DNA of 64,000 nt from Aquila chrysaetos chrysaetos (lineage: Eukaryota; Chordata; Aves; Accipitriformes; Accipitridae). The translations under genes and the position numbers were made by a program. Shown here piece by piece: positions 1 through 13,300 of the stretch. Numbering within the stretch: the stretch's first letter is position 1; each line of letters starts with the position of its first letter. Location: positions 76,920,017-76,984,016 of the forward strand of contig NC_044030.1 of the NCBI RefSeq assembly GCF_900496995.4, read 5' to 3'. The notes beneath the pieces are model-generated. The model ran no database searches and had not been told where the DNA came from. It saw nothing but the letters and a program-made list of their open reading frames with translations.

Positions 1-379
1 TCTGGCCAGTCCATGATCACTTCCACAATTCCTGGGCGACTGGGGTTTCCTATGCGAGCCCGTTGTGTGATCAGTGCGGCCCACTTACTCCACGTGGCAT
101 CAGTTGCATGATGTGTAGAGGAGACCTTCCCTTTGAACATCCAGCCCAGCACCGGCAGTAGGGGTGCTAAGAGGAGCTGTGTTTCAGTACCAACCACTTC
201 TGAGGCGGCTCGAACTCCTTCATATGCTGCCAATATCTCTTTTCAGTTGGAGTATAGCGAGCCTTGGATCGTCTGTATCCCCGACTCCAAAACCCCAGGG
301 GTCGGCCTCGGGTCTCCGCAGGTGCTTTCTGCCAGAGGCTCCAGGTAGGGCCATTCTCCCCAGCTGCAGTGTAGAGCAC
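1..379 (-). pseudogene. ERV copy 1 pol fragment: RT connection/RNase H start
   Basis: This is the beginning of the RT-RNase H linker of copy 1, continuing off the left edge. It aligns base for base with 18880-19259 of copy 2. A T is missing from the T run near 238, which shifts the frame relative to copy 2, so this part would not be translated as RNase H here. It is also out of frame with the upstream RT segment because of the shared lesion at about 380-459. Confidence 0.85.
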
Positions 380-456
380 GTTTATTGTCCTGCCCGGACT
401 GGCCCAAGAGCTACTGCATGAACAATCTCCCGCTTAATTTGTTCAAAGGCTTGTCG

Positions 457-1725
457 TTACTCAGGCCCCCATTTAAAATCATTCTTCTTCCGGGTAACTT
501 GGTAGAGAGGACTTACAATTTGACTGTAATTTGGAATATGCATTCTCCAAAAGCCCACAACACCTAAGAAAGCTTGTGTTTCCTTTTTATTAGTCGGTGG
601 GGACATAGCTGCTATTTTGTTGATCACATCCATAGGGATCTGACGACGCCCGTCTTGCCATTTTACTCCTAAGAACTGGATCTCCTGTGCAGGTCCCTTG
701 ACCTTACTTTCTTTTATGGCAAAACCAGCCTTCAAAAGGATTTGGATTATTTTCTTCCCTTTCTCAAAAACTTCTTCTGCCGTGTTGCCCCATACGATGA
801 TGTCATCACAGTATTGCAGGTGCTCTGGAGCTTCACCTCTTTCCAGTGCAGCCTGGATCAGTCCATGGCAAATAGTGGGGCTGTGTTTCCACCCCTGGGG
901 CAGTCGATTCCAGGTGTACTGGACACCCCTCCAAGTGAAGGCAAACTGTGGCCTGCACTCCGCTGCCAAAGGAATGGGAAAAAATGCATTAGCAATGTCA
1001 ATTGTGGCATACCACTTGGCTGCCTTTGATTCCAGTTCATGTTGAAGCTCTAACATATTTGGCACAGCAGCGCTCAGCGGTGGTGTGACTTCATTCAGCC
1101 CACGATAATCTACTGTTACTCTCCATTCCCCATTAGATTTCCGCACGGGCCGTATGGGACTATTAAAGGGTGAGCGAGTCTTGCTGATCACTCCTTGACT
1201 CTCCAATTGGCCAATCAGCTTATGGATGGGGATCAGGGAATCTCGGTTGGTGCGATATTGCCGCCGGTGCACCGTCGTGGTAGCCATTGGCACCAGTTGT
1301 TCTTCAACCTTCAGCAACCCCACAACCGAAGGGTCTTGAGAGAGACCAGGCAGGGTAGACAGCTGTTCAATCTCCTCCGTCTCCAGTGCAGCTATACCAA
1401 AAGCCCAACGGTACCCTTTTGGGTCCTTGAAATACCCCCTCCTGAGATAATCTATACCGAGGATGCACGGGGCCTCTGGGCCAGTTGCAATGGGGTGTTC
1501 ATGCCAGTCATTCCTGATTAGACTCATTTCAGCTTCCAATACGGTTAGCTCTTGGGATCCCCCTGTCACACCAGAGATACAGATGGGTTCTGCCCCTTTA
1601 TAACTTGATGGCATTAGGGTGCATTGTGCACCAGTGTCTACTAGAGCCTTATATTCCTGTGGGTCTGATGTGCCAGGCCATCGAATCCACACTGTCCAGT
1701 AGACTCGGTTGTCCCTCTCCTCCAC
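457..1725 (-). pseudogene. ERV copy 1 protease and reverse transcriptase
   Basis: This 422-codon open segment contains an aspartic protease active site (DTGA, about residues 31-34) and then reverse transcriptase. Visible RT landmarks are the VDYRGLN region, the LPQG block and the catalytic YCDD box near residue 308. The LPQG-to-YCDD spacing and the SPTICHG stretch resemble class III (ERV-L) RTs. It is in the same frame as gag and separated from it only by the TAG at 1747-1749. It ends at a TAA (457-459) that interrupts pol just after the RT thumb/connection. Copy 2 carries the same TAA, so this is an inherited lesion and not the natural end of pol. Confidence 0.9.
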
Positions 1726-1746
1726 CTGGCTGGAGGCAGGGCCCCT

Positions 1747-3738
1747 CTAATCCTGGTTAGAATATTCGTTACTCACTTTTCGCACACGTGAGTCAGAAGT
1801 CCCTTCAAGAGGATCAGAAATGAGATCAGCCCATCTACTGCATCTGGGGGACTGCTCACAGGAAACTGGAGCAGCAGTTTTCCAAGAAGAATCCTCTTTT
1901 CTGGTTGCTTTTTCTCGCAACTCCCGTACCCGTGCATCCAGGACTGAGGTAGGTTTTCCATCCCACTTCCTCATGTCCTCTCCATGGTCACGCGGGTAAA
2001 ACCACAGGTTAGCCCGTCGTGTGTACTTTCTCTCTCCTCTCTCTTGGGCAGAGGAATGCTTACTCCCAATAGCTGCGATGCGGGCCTGTACAGGTGGGGA
2101 GGAGGACATATCCACTTTGAATTGCTGGAACTCTCGGGACAATTCCTCTACAGCCGAGACACAGGCCCGTAGGGAGGAAGAGAGACTTCCTTTGTATTGC
2201 CGGCGTTGGGCAGCCAATTCATCCACTGTTTGTCCATGGCCTTCTTTCCAGGACATTACTGCCAATGAGTTGGCATAGGTTGGTGGCGCACTTCGTAGAA
2301 ACTTCCGCCACATGGGTTGTGTGCATTGGACTTCATCTGGGTCTATGGGTGACTGCGCATTTTCTGGATCATTATAAATCACCTCCAGCACGGCTAATTC
2401 CCTCAGGTACTGGATACCTCTCTCCATGGTGGTCCACTTGCCTTGGTGACATGTAACTTCATCCTTGAAGGGGTATCTTTCCTTTACACCTAACAGAAGT
2501 CGCCTCCAGAGGCTGAGGACTTGTGTTTTTCTCCCAATCGCCTTGTCGATGCCCCCTTCCCTAGATAGAGATCCCAACTGCTTGGCTTCCTTACCCTCTA
2601 ATTCCACACTACTAGCCCCATTATCCCAGCATCGGAGCAGCCAGGTAACAATGTGCTCACCTGGGTGGCGGCTAAAATCTTTTCGCATGTCACGCAACTC
2701 ACTCAGGGATAGAGATCGGGTGATTATTTCAGGTTCTGCCTCTTCCTCCTGTTCTCGTGATGACCCTGGTTCATCTTCATCTCTCACTGAGCGAACTGAT
2801 TTCTTTGTGTGTTTCTTTTTCTGTACAGGGGCGACTGATACTGGCACAGGTTGGTTCTCTGGTTTAGCTGCAGTATCTGTCACCGGGGTTGGGGTAGCCG
2901 CGCTGCCTGTTGCCGGGGTAGGAGTAGCCACGGTGCCTGTTGCGGGGTTGGGGTAGCCACGGTGCCTGCTGTCGGGGTTGGGGTAGCCACGGTGCCTGCT
3001 GTCCTGTTTTCCATCTTTTCCCCCTTTTCTCCCTGAGGGTGCTGCCTAATATCAAGCAGTGTTTGGTAGATACTGGCCAGGGCCCAGCACAGTGCAGCGA
3101 GTTGTACGTCTTTGGAATAGCCACAGCATTTTTCTTTCAAATATTCTACCACTTCACGAGGGTTCTGTAGTTGTTCGGGAGTGAACTTCCAAGCCACTGG
3201 GGGTGAGAAGTTCTCTAGATACCTGCCCATATCCTCCCACATGCCGTGCCACCCATGAATATCCAGCTTTGGGGCAGATCTCTGGGTGGTACTCTTAAAG
3301 AGCCTTTTTGTAGCCCTAAACAAGACCTGAAACATATTCAGGAGGCATAGCACTAACAGCACACTGGCTTGTGCATCCCAAGGATCTTCAAAGTTCTCAA
3401 AAGCTGTTGTAATTAGTCGGAAGGAGAGAAGGGAGGCGAACGGACAGGGGGAAGTATCCCCCCCCTAACTTCCCCATGGATTGGCTGCAATTACCAATAA
3501 AATCCGATAGAAGGTGCCCAAAGTATGGAAATGATATCACTGCCTCATACAGATACCAGCTTAACCTCATGACCAGTGATGTAATCATTTCACAAGTCGA
3601 CATTGCCCAGTACAGCAAAATGATAATCCCAATCACTCTCCCAGAGGTGAGAAACGTAACTACAGGCAATACATAGAGCATATAAGGACTTACAAAACGC
3701 CACCGTGTAAACAAATGAATCAACATTGTGACTAACAT
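1747..3738 (-). pseudogene. ERV copy 1 gag (frameshifted)
   Basis: Gag starts at 3738, only 84 nt after the primer-binding site, and ends at an amber codon at 1747-1749. The order is a hydrophobic N-terminal region, a central helical region, a Pro/Thr/Ala-rich repeat, a basic and then acidic linker, and a capsid-like helical domain. No CCHC zinc knuckle is seen. Two frame changes are visible against copy 2: an extra C in the C run near 3460-3467 and a one-base loss in the 30-bp repeat near 2940. These cancel, so only the middle section is out of frame. Being a Gag is inferred from position and from resemblance to ERV-L Gag. Confidence 0.82.
2884..3002 (-). repeat. 30-bp tandem repeat in gag (about 4 units)
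   Basis: About four tandem copies of a 30-bp unit encode a decapeptide rich in Ala, Thr and Pro. Copy 2 has about one unit at the matching place (21764-21790). One unit here is 29 bp, which shifts the gag frame. Confidence 0.85.
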
Positions 3739-3821
3739 CTATTTATCTAATATAAGGAATGCATATGACAAATTTGTTTCAACACGCTCTAGCCAGATCT
3801 GTCGTTATCTCAACCCTTTGT

Positions 3822-3839
3822 GCCCCACGTTGGGCGCCA
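3822..3839 (-). other. Primer-binding site, tRNA-Lys1,2 type (copy 1)
   Basis: The - strand reads TGGCGCCCAACGTGGGGC, 8 bases inside the 5' LTR edge. It is an 18-nt match to the known tRNA-Lys1,2 primer-binding site of several retroviruses, including foamy viruses. It is identical in copy 2. Confidence 0.93.
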
Positions 3840-3847
3840 AAAAGGAC

Positions 3848-4297
3848 TGTCGTGGTTTCAGCCCAGCGGGTAACAAAGGACCACGCAGCCGCTCGCTCAC
3901 TCCTCCCTGCCCCCCTCTGGTGGGATAGGGGGGAGACGGAGGAGAGAAAAGAAAAACCTGGAACCTCGAGGGTTGAGATAAGGGCAGTTTACTGGGACAA
4001 CGCAAAAAAAGTTACAACAACAACAGTGGTACTAATGAAAGAGTATACAAAAAAAGAGTGATGCACAGTGCAACTGCTCACCACCCGGGACCTGACGCTC
4101 CACCACTTCCCCCACCGAAAATCCAGAGAGAGAGCAGGAGAGCCCTCCCCCTGGCCCACTCCCCATATATATACTGGGCATGATGTCACATGGTATGGAA
4201 TAGCTCCTTGGCTAGTTCAGGTCAGCTGCCCTGGCTATGCCCCCCCACCTCCCAGGTTCCTGTGAAAATTAACTCTATCCCAGCTGAACCCAGGACA
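3848..4297 (-). repeat. 5' LTR of ERV copy 1
   Basis: This 450-bp LTR has TG...CA ends. On the - strand it carries a TATATATA box (4166-4173) with a TGACATCA-like CRE/AP-1 motif just upstream. It differs from the copy 2 5' LTR by about six substitutions and two small indels, counted by eye. Confidence 0.95.
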
Positions 4298-4361
4298 TGA
4301 GGGTAACAGCATGACTTGCGTGGGCTCCCTGCTCTCATTAATTCCTTTCTTGCTGCCTCAG

Positions 4362-7300
4362 GAAGGAGAGTGGTCTTCATGGGTGATGACACTTGGGAAG
4401 GACTCTTCCCAAAGAAGTTTTTCCGCTCGTATTTCTTCCCTTCTTTTAACGTGAAGGACCTTCACACTGTGGATGATGGGATCCTGCAGCATCTCTATCC
4501 AACTGGTAAGCAGCAATTCCCCCAGGGCCTGGGTAACCCTTTACGTATGCGGGGGTTCTACTGCAAGTTTGGGGTAGGAGTGAAGAGTTTTTTCTGTTAC
4601 TGAGTGGCACTGGGCAGTCACACACTGCTGCCCGGGGATTACAGTGGATTTTTCTAGCTGGATTTCCACAGATAAGCCAGTTTTTGGGGCCCATAAACTG
4701 TTTCTGTAAATACCTTTCCTCCATTTGGGAGAGAGTGCAGCTTGATGGGATGAAGCTAGACTTCTACATCTGTCCTAGAAATACACTGCCAGGAAGGAGC
4801 AGCTTAACTTTGACACGCGGCTGCCCGGGCAGGCACACAATGCTCTGGGAAATACAGAACAGTGCAGCTACCTGCCGGGAGGCTGGGGCACAGCACTGCT
4901 CTCAGCAGAGCATCGGCGGCTTCTAGTCTTGGGAGGAAGGGGAAGTGTGAGATTGGTTTGTGAATTTTAGGTGATTTCAGACTCTTCCCTGAGGTCCTGC
5001 GACTGAGGAGGATGCTGTTGGCTTTATCTGTGTATGAATCTAAGTGAATCAAGGGTGCAGTGGCCTTTCATGGGGAAGTCCTTGTGCCTTGTGGGAGAGC
5101 TGAAGTTCATCATTTAACTCCAAATATGTTGGTTGTCAAGCAGAGGGGAGAGGCCAGGATAAATTTCTAGCTAGGCACAGCATCAGTGTGCCAGGCCTGT
5201 GTCCTGAGTGGGATGCAGAGGGGCACGTTAATGAGTCTGACCTGAAATACCTCCGGGGAGGGACTGGTGTTCTGGATTCTCCTTTTCTTAAGCATCCCCT
5301 TGGTTTAGCTCAGTTTGTGGCAGTTTGAGTTAATGGTATTTCAAGGTGGCTTGGGTGACACTGGGCCATTCCTCTCCTGAGGGGTGGTGAACAAAACCTA
5401 TGGGTACTGGGCTGCTTCCCGGGCATGGAGCTCCCCACGGCATTGCACCCAGACACCCGCAAATGAAGAGTGTGCCTCTGTTAAAACCTGCATCAATCTA
5501 CTTGAGAGCTGGGAGTGACAATGGAAGGAGAGGAAGAAACAGCAGTTTCCATAGGCAACCAGAAAGCTCTGGCAGGAGGATCCAGCTATACAGCCCGTGC
5601 CTGAATCCCAGGCTAGTGTGTGGTAAGGCTGCTCTTGTTCTGCAGTGGACAGTGGTGAATGGGACGTGCTGATTGCTCACTTCCTCGGCGTGGACCACTG
5701 TGGACACAAACATGGACCTGACCACCCTGAAATGGCTAAGAAGCTCACCCAGATGAATGAGATGCTCAGGTGATTAATGCGTTGGTGGGGGGTTGCCAGC
5801 TGGCCTCCTCTTCCTTCAGCCAGGCTTGGTGGGGCCTTCCCAGGGAGTTTGCAGATGCAGAGGGCAACAGGGGATGCTTGCTGTGCCTGTTAACACGGAG
5901 AGCAGCTTTGGCCAGCAGCAGCTGAAACTCCCGCTGTGGGGCAGTCTCGGTTGCATAGACACATGTTCATGAGAGGTTTGGTTTCAGAGATAAGGCTGTC
6001 TTCAGTTCTTGAAGCCTTCATTCTCAACCAAACCATCAGGTGGTGGTACAGCTAAGCCTCACTCTTTCCATCTTTAAAATGGAGATTGTCACACTGAGGT
6101 TTGGCTATTGTTTGAGAAGCACTTGGAAGACCCTGGCTAGGGAATGCTGCATTTACTGCACAGGCCTGTGAGTTGCACCTTTGTGTCAGAGGGCAGAATG
6201 GGATCCAGGAATCCTGATCACACAGCCGTGCATCAGCCCAAAATGCTGTGGCTTTTGATTCTTAGGACTGCTTTAAATTTTGCTGCTAGAAGGAGTGGGT
6301 AACTTGTCCTGCTGCATCTGAGAGTGCAGTATATATTGTGTCATACCTACTGCCTCTTTTTTCCTTAAAAGTAGGAGATTGCTTGCACAACATGATGCAA
6401 TATACAATACGCAAATAGAAGCAGCCTAAAATTTGTTCCTCTTGGGAAACTTTCTTCTGAATTTCATTTTGTCAAGATGCCTGAAGGCCCTGAGGAGCCA
6501 GCCACTGTTCACCAGGGACGTAAGCAAGCTCAGTCCACTCTGTCTCAGGGCTCTGAATTTTCAGTTTGGTTTTAAAGCATCCATTGCCCTGGTACCTGGC
6601 TCAGTTGTTACAGCTCTGTGTCAGCACATAGTTTTGCTCATATCCTTTTGTGGGCTTTACTTCTGTGGTGCAGTCAAGCTTGGTGGGGACATGTCCACTC
6701 CCACCTGGGCTATTTGACTCCCTGCCCAGATAGGATTTGACCCTCCTTATCCTGGTGACAGGTCCTTGGTGGATCACCTGGGGAATGACACCCTTCTTCT
6801 GGTGGCTGGAGACCACGGCATGACAGAGACTGGAGACCATGGCGGCGACAGCGAGAAGGAAGTGAATGCGGCACTGTTTGTGTACAGCAAAACACCCCTG
6901 TTTGGCACTAGCCCTCCGGAGGTGAGAAGAAGCTGATCCTTAGTTGTCACTACCTGAGGTGGCATCTGGGGTGAAAACTGCATCCTGTGGTTACAGAGAG
7001 CAATGGTTCGATTGGGATTGTTTAGATTGAGAGGGGTGGGGAGTCTGTCATCTTTCCCAAGAGAACAGTGGAAAGGCTGACACAGAATGCAGGTGACTGA
7101 AGTGTTTGGGATCCATGTTCAGGCCCCTCCAGCTGTGAGGGGTGTTTGAGTGAGGCCAGGTGAGCTGTTAGACAGCTGGGGCCATACCCAAGGACCTGCA
7201 GGTCCCAGCAGGCATCCTCTCCTCCACAGGGTACTTAGGGAGGGCAGAGCTGTGCCTCTGCCTTCCCCTGTGTTTTCCCACACCTGGCTTCCCCAAGTTC

Positions 7301-10300
7301 CCCTCTGAATAGGGATGTCTTCCCCAGTGTCCTTTAACCCAAGTAAAAAGCTGTGTTGCTGTGTTCTTTCCAAATTTCTAATTCTTCCCCTGCCTCTCCA
7401 GGAGCCTGAGGCCATTCCCCAGGTGAACCTGGTGCCCACTGTGGCCCTGCTGCTGGGTGTGCCCATCCCCTACAGTAACATCGGGGAGGTGATGGCTGAG
7501 CTGTTCTCCGGGGATGGTGACGCTGTGTCTACAGTCTTGCAGCAGCTCTCGGTCTATCACATCAACGCCAAACAGGTACGGCCCACAGTAGGCCTCCCCA
7601 TTGAACTAGAGAAGAGAAGGAATGTCTTTTTAAGCACAGACCTCTTTTGTTTGGTGGAGGTGGGGTGGGGACATGACGTTATCTTCGTGGGGAGCTTACA
7701 TTGAAGAGTTACCTGCTTGCAGTGTTTGCTTCAGTAAAGGGTGGCACCATTTTCCCAAAAGAGAAAAGAGAGATACCTGTTTAGTGCTTGGTGGTGAGTG
7801 CTGTGGTGTGGAAAATACTGGCCGGGAAGGTGGCATTTGCTTCAGGGTGAGGGTTGGTCCCAGATGGTCAGAGGTGGATTTGGTAACTGGGGAGGCTGGT
7901 TCCTCAAGGCTGAAGATGACTAGGGGCAAGTCTCGTTAATGGAGATTCAAGAGTACAAATGGATGTTTTGATGCTGCTTCAGTTCTGGAGGAGAAACAAC
8001 ATTAGCTAAAAAGCTATTCTATATCAGTGGCAGAAGGAAAACAGTAACGAAGGACTAAATAAAAGAAATGCCATCTAACAGGTGACAGTAAAGTGGGATA
8101 GAGAAGGAACAGTTTACACCAGGTGCAACAAAATACAGAACCCCAAGAGCTGAATGACAAAATTTGAATGAGAGTGACTATACCAGGTATAAAAGAAGCT
8201 CAGGCAATGGAGCAGGCCATGTGCCAGGGCAAGCCAGAACCTCTATGGAGGACATGAGAGCTGTCTGTTGTGGCTCTGGGCATGCTACAGAGCCAGATTT
8301 GCCACACACGTTGCCAGGCATGTGTCCCAGCTGTGTGTCAGCCTGCCTTTGAGGGACCTCTGGATTGCTAGGAGCGCAAGAATAACTCTTCCAGCCCCCA
8401 GCCAGCAACTCGGTGTGCCAGGTGGACACCACTGGTGCAAGTCAGCGAGGAGCTGGAGAGGATATGATTGCTGATAGGAAGACAGAAATGTTCAGCCTCT
8501 CTGTTGTGTATTTATAAAGCAGCACAGTGCTTTGTCATTTAAAGGTGATAACGTACGTTACTGTCCATTAGTCACTGAAGATATCGATCATCATCTATTA
8601 GGAATTAGCATTATCCAGTCCTGCCTGTTTAAATATTTGCACTCATTTGTCTGAGGATGTTGCTGGCTTGATCACGTTGGTGTTGAAGAAGCTTTTGCAT
8701 ACTGGGGAGGTCACGCAGGCCTGTGAGAGAGCTGCTGCGTATGTTTGCCATTCACGGGCAGGGGCAGACTGATTCTGCCTGTGCTCTGAGGCAACTGGAA
8801 GGCATGTGAAGATACTGATGTGTTTCAGGGCTTGAGCAGATCTACGCTGCTGAGCAGCTGGATGTTTGTACAGGTGCCCTGCCCTGGTAATGCCCTTGTA
8901 AGACTTTTTTTACGACTTTGGGATCATAGCTGCCTCTGTTTCTGTCCTCTTGAAGTAGGAAGCAGAATGAGCTCTCCTTAGCCCATGGTACAGTGGGTTA
9001 ACGTGCCTGTATTGAAGAAGAGGGAGCAGTTTGATTTGACCCACTATAAGCTCTTTAATTTGATGTTTGTTCTCAGACAAACAATGTAGAAGTCGACGTT
9101 GGGTGCAGATTAATAGCTAGTAGTGACTCGGACTTCTGGGGGATGTTTGCCTTATTGTTACCAAAGGCTCTGTATAAAAGCCCTTAGTGGTGGACAACAT
9201 TACCAGAGGTGCACCTGCAGGTGAAGAGCTGAGAGGAGTCAGTGTGGCTGTCGGGATGTATACGTCACTTGAGAGGGATGTCACTTTGGTAGAGGGATTG
9301 TGCTTCCTGCCGTTCACGTCCTGGATTTGGGTGACCAGCCCTGGGCGATGTGGCTGGGGACAGGTCTGTCCTGGCAGGGGTTGGCAGATTGGGGCTGTTT
9401 CCATTCTGAAGAGGCTGTGTGAGGCACTGAAACCTGTTCCTAGTGGTCCCAGTGCCACTGTCTAACCCTGTGTCCCCTCTCCTGTAGGTGGACCGGTTCC
9501 TGCACTCCTACTCGCTGGTGGCTCAGGACCTGCCAGCAGAGCAGCTCCAGCGCCTGCAGGAGCTCTTCTCCGGTGCCATGGAGGAGCACACTCAGCTCTT
9601 GGCCCAGGTGCAGGGGGAGACGCTGGTGCCTCCAGAGCTGGAGTCCAGGCTGGGAAGCCTCATCAGTCGCTTCCAGCTCTACCTGCGAGAGGCACGGGCT
9701 GTGTGCACCCAGTCCTGGGCACGCTTCCATCCCCTGCGTATGGTGGGGGGCTGCACCCTTATTGCTGCTTCCTGCTTGCTCTGCTATGTGGCCTCAGAGC
9801 TGGCCACATCATCAGGCTCTTTCTATCGCAGCTGCCTCCTGTACCCGCTGCTATGGGGCCTCGTGGTGGCTGTTCTGCTTGGGCTGGCCCATGCGTTCAC
9901 CCAGGAGGGGCTGGATCTCCTCCTGGTGTTGTCATGGGCAGCTGCTGCTTCTCAGCTGGGTTTTTTCTGGCACTGGTGGGGCCAGTATCCCAAGCGAGCC
10001 TGTTTGGTGGGCAGTCAGCCACCCTTGGCCACCATTAGCCTGAGGCAGAGGCTGCGAGCGTGGCTGAGGCTGGCCTTCCCCATGGGCATCCTGCTCTTCC
10101 GCTGCGGAGCTATGTTCTCCGATAGCTTTGTGGTGGCCGAGGCCCGGGTAGCCCCATTCCTGCTGGCCTCACTGGTGATGTTGCTAGTAGGGAAGCTCCA
10201 CTGGGACGGTCGTCTGACTGTGCCAGAAGGCCCCAAGCAGCAGCTCCTTGGCTTTTCTTCTTATCGGAGAGAGATCTGGTACCTGCTGTGTCTCGTGGCC

Positions 10301-13300
10301 ATGCTCCTGGTCTGCGTGCGCCTCTCTGGTTTCTTCCACCAGTGCCGCGAAGAAATCCCTCAGTGCCGGCCCTCTCTTTTCCTCTCCCCCCTTGCCAGCC
10401 TGAGAAACACACGGGCCAAGAACCTCTTCTACCTCCTGTGCGTGGCCTTGCTGGCCGGGCTGGTCTATGCAGTGCGGAGCTGGCTGAGACACTACGGCAA
10501 CCTGAACAGCTCGGACCCCCTCGTGCTCTTTGTGCGCTGGTGTTTCCCACTGGTGGTCCTCTGCATTGCCTGCTACTGGGCTGTTGCCTCCAGCGCTGAC
10601 GACTCTCTCGGCAAGCTGCAGGAGCTGGTGCAGGTGGCAGTTGTTGCCTTTCCATGGGCTGTCTACGGACTAGCATCTGTGGGGCTGCTGCTCCTGCTGT
10701 GCAATCCCATGACAGTGTTTGCAAAGGACACGCGGGAGTCGGCAGGATCCATCGTCACTCCCTACCTGGGGGTTCCCAGCTCTGAAGTCGACTTCCTCCA
10801 CGTCATCCCTCAGATCTACAAGAGGATGCAGGAGTCTCAGAAAAGCCGCCTGGAGCGGGGCAGCTGCAAGGCCACCGTCGCAGCATATGGGCTGGGCAGC
10901 GTGTACTCGGCAGCCCTGGTCATAGCACTCACCCTGCTGGGCTTCCTCTTGATGCTTCTGCACAGTGAGCGGTTGAGTCTTGCCTTCCTTCTCCTCTTCC
11001 TGGAGGCCTTTGTGCTGCTGCACATCCAGACCCGTGCCAAAGGCCTTGCTGGAGATGCTGGTGAGTCAGGGCTCAGTAGAACATCCTCTGGATGTGCGAC
11101 CTGGGCCTTACGTGCAGCGACCTTGTCTTATTTCCAGTGGTAGAGGCAGGGTCCAGTCTCTGCTCTTGGGGAATGGCAGTGCACTGATCCTCAGGGGATC
11201 CTCCTAGCTTTTTTAGAGCTGCTTGAATCCTCTAGTAGAAGAGAGATGTGTGCAGCAGGGACATAATGTGGGAGAAGGTGGAGTCGCTTGTGTCAGGGAA
11301 GGGGGCTCTACACCCATCCCTTCTTCCCAGGGTGCAAGCAGCCACCAAACCCCATTGCTGCTGACAGAGTCCAGTAGCAGGACAAGCAGCAGAGGGAATG
11401 CTTGGCCCCTTGCTGTATCTGTGGTGGGAGCCTGACTGGCTTCCGTCTCTCAAAAGGGAGAGCGTGGAAAGGGAACCTGGAAGAAAAGTCAGTAGGGGTT
11501 TTTTTGCCATCGACCTGTTTTGTTCCTTGATGCTGATCTCTCTCTCTCTCTTTTTAAATTTTTTTTATCTCTCAGAGCCTTTTTCGGTGCCCTGGTACGC
11601 AGTCATCTCCTGGCTCCTTGCTGCTTCCCAGTTCTTCTATTCCACAGGCCACCAGCCCATCTTCCCAGCCATCCACTGGAATGCAGCCTTTGTGGGCTTC
11701 CACCTTGACCACAGCACGAACCTCCTGCCTGCTGTCCTGGTGGGCGCCAACACGTTTGCCTCCCATATCCTCTTTGCAGGTAATTCAGTTTCTTCCTGGG
11801 CTGTTGAGCCTGAGCAGGCATGGCTCACCGCTTTGCCTTGTCTGGAGGTTTGCAGGCTGAGCACGAGGCGTTGAAGGCTCCGGCACCAGCTGAACAGCAA
11901 CATCCTTGCTGTCCCCTTCTGGGGCCACAGAGCTGCCCGTGGCCTGCAGCTTCCATGCAGTTGTGCCTGATCAGCAAACTGGAACTGGGGTATATGCTGC
12001 CTGCACGTCCAGGGCATGATGGTGGAGCCTAGACTGCTCCTCACCTCCTGGGCTCCAGTAACTTCATGTGCCTTTGTCCTTGAGGTAGTCGGCTGCCCTC
12101 TGCTCCTGCTTTGGCCCTTTGTGTGTGAGATGCCCAGCTCGCAGAGGAAGAAGCCCAAGAAGGACCCCCAAGAGGAGCTGCAGGAGGTGGAGGAGCACAT
12201 GATGGAGATGAGGCTGCGGGAGTCCCCGGAGAAGTTCTCCACTGCTCTGCTGCAGCTGGGACTGAAGTACCTCTTTGTCCTTGGGACACAGGTAATTGGA
12301 CAGATGGATGGCTGTGAGGAAGGCTGTCTAAGAGGAAATTGGTGTGTTGTGCAAACCGTGGGGTACTCCAATCAGAGAAAGTGGTCAGCCAGGGCACAGA
12401 CAGGCCCAGGGGTGCTATGTCTGGTTGCAGGTGGAAGATCAGCTGCACAGGTCCAGTTCTTAGCTGTGCCATTTGCTCTGTGCTTTGGGATGGGCTCCAG
12501 CACGGAAGCCGCAGTATGGATTAGGCTGCTTTTTGTACATATCTGCCCAGAGTGGGAGTGTCTGTTCAGAAACTGCAGGGTTGTAATCCTGCTCCCCTTC
12601 TTCCCGACCATGCCTATCTATTTTGCACCAGCTCTGGTTTTTATCTGATCCTCTGCTGTGGTGTTACAGGGAGCTAAACACCAGAAATTTAATCCCATGA
12701 ATGAAGTTAATGGCTTTCTGGGGTTTAGCCCTTCAAATCATTCTCCTGTGTGGTCAGACCAAAGACAGTGCAGGGCAGGGGGCAGGCCCTGCAGCAGGAG
12801 AGCTGGAGTGCCCCTCTCAGTGAAATATTAGGTCGGGTTAGCCACAGTGTGAGCCCTCCTCTGTGCTGTCCCAGCCTGGCCCCAGGAGGGCCTGCGTGTA
12901 CCCCAAGCTGCTTGTGTTTGCTGACTTGAGGATACGATGGAAGGGAGTCCTTTTTGGGATGCTTGCTTATTTCTGGTATGTGCTGTACCAACCTCTCAGA
13001 TGTGTGCAGTTTAGTACCAACTTCAGAGGTGAACCTAGCGCCCAGGAGGTCTCTCCAGAGTCACTTGTAACTTGTTTTTCCTGATCTCCCCCACAGCTTC
13101 TGGCCTGTGTTTGTGCAGCTATGATCCTCAGGAGGCACCTCATGGTCTGGAAGGTCTTTGCCCCAAAGTAAGTCCCAGAAGTTGCTCTGATGCTGGGTTA
13201 GGGCTCATCCCTGACATCTTAACTAGAGTTCATAGGCAGTAATGTTGGAAGAGATTCTGTGATCGATCTTCTGACTTCTTACCTAGCAGAGGCTGTAGGA

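Larger units (their letters stand above)
1..4297 (-). mobile_element. ERV-L-like endogenous retrovirus, copy 1 (3' part cut by window edge)
   Basis: The element reads on the - strand from a 5' LTR (3848-4297) through a primer-binding site, gag, protease and reverse transcriptase into RNase H, where the window begins. It is almost the same sequence as 18880-23087 (copy 2); I count by eye about 20 substitutions over 3.8 kb plus a repeat-number difference. It lies in a PIGO intron, antisense to the gene, ending 64 bp before the exon at 4362. It is defective: a stop and a frameshift after RT are shared with copy 2, and gag frameshifts plus a one-base deletion near 220 are private. The 3' LTR and target duplication are outside the window. 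The family assignment rests on RT motifs and is fairly firm. Confidence 0.93.

Noticed and set aside
9440-13100. Long open frames antisense to the large PIGO exon and its neighbours
   Set aside because: They overlap confidently homologous PIGO exons, mirror codon bias and have no homology of their own.
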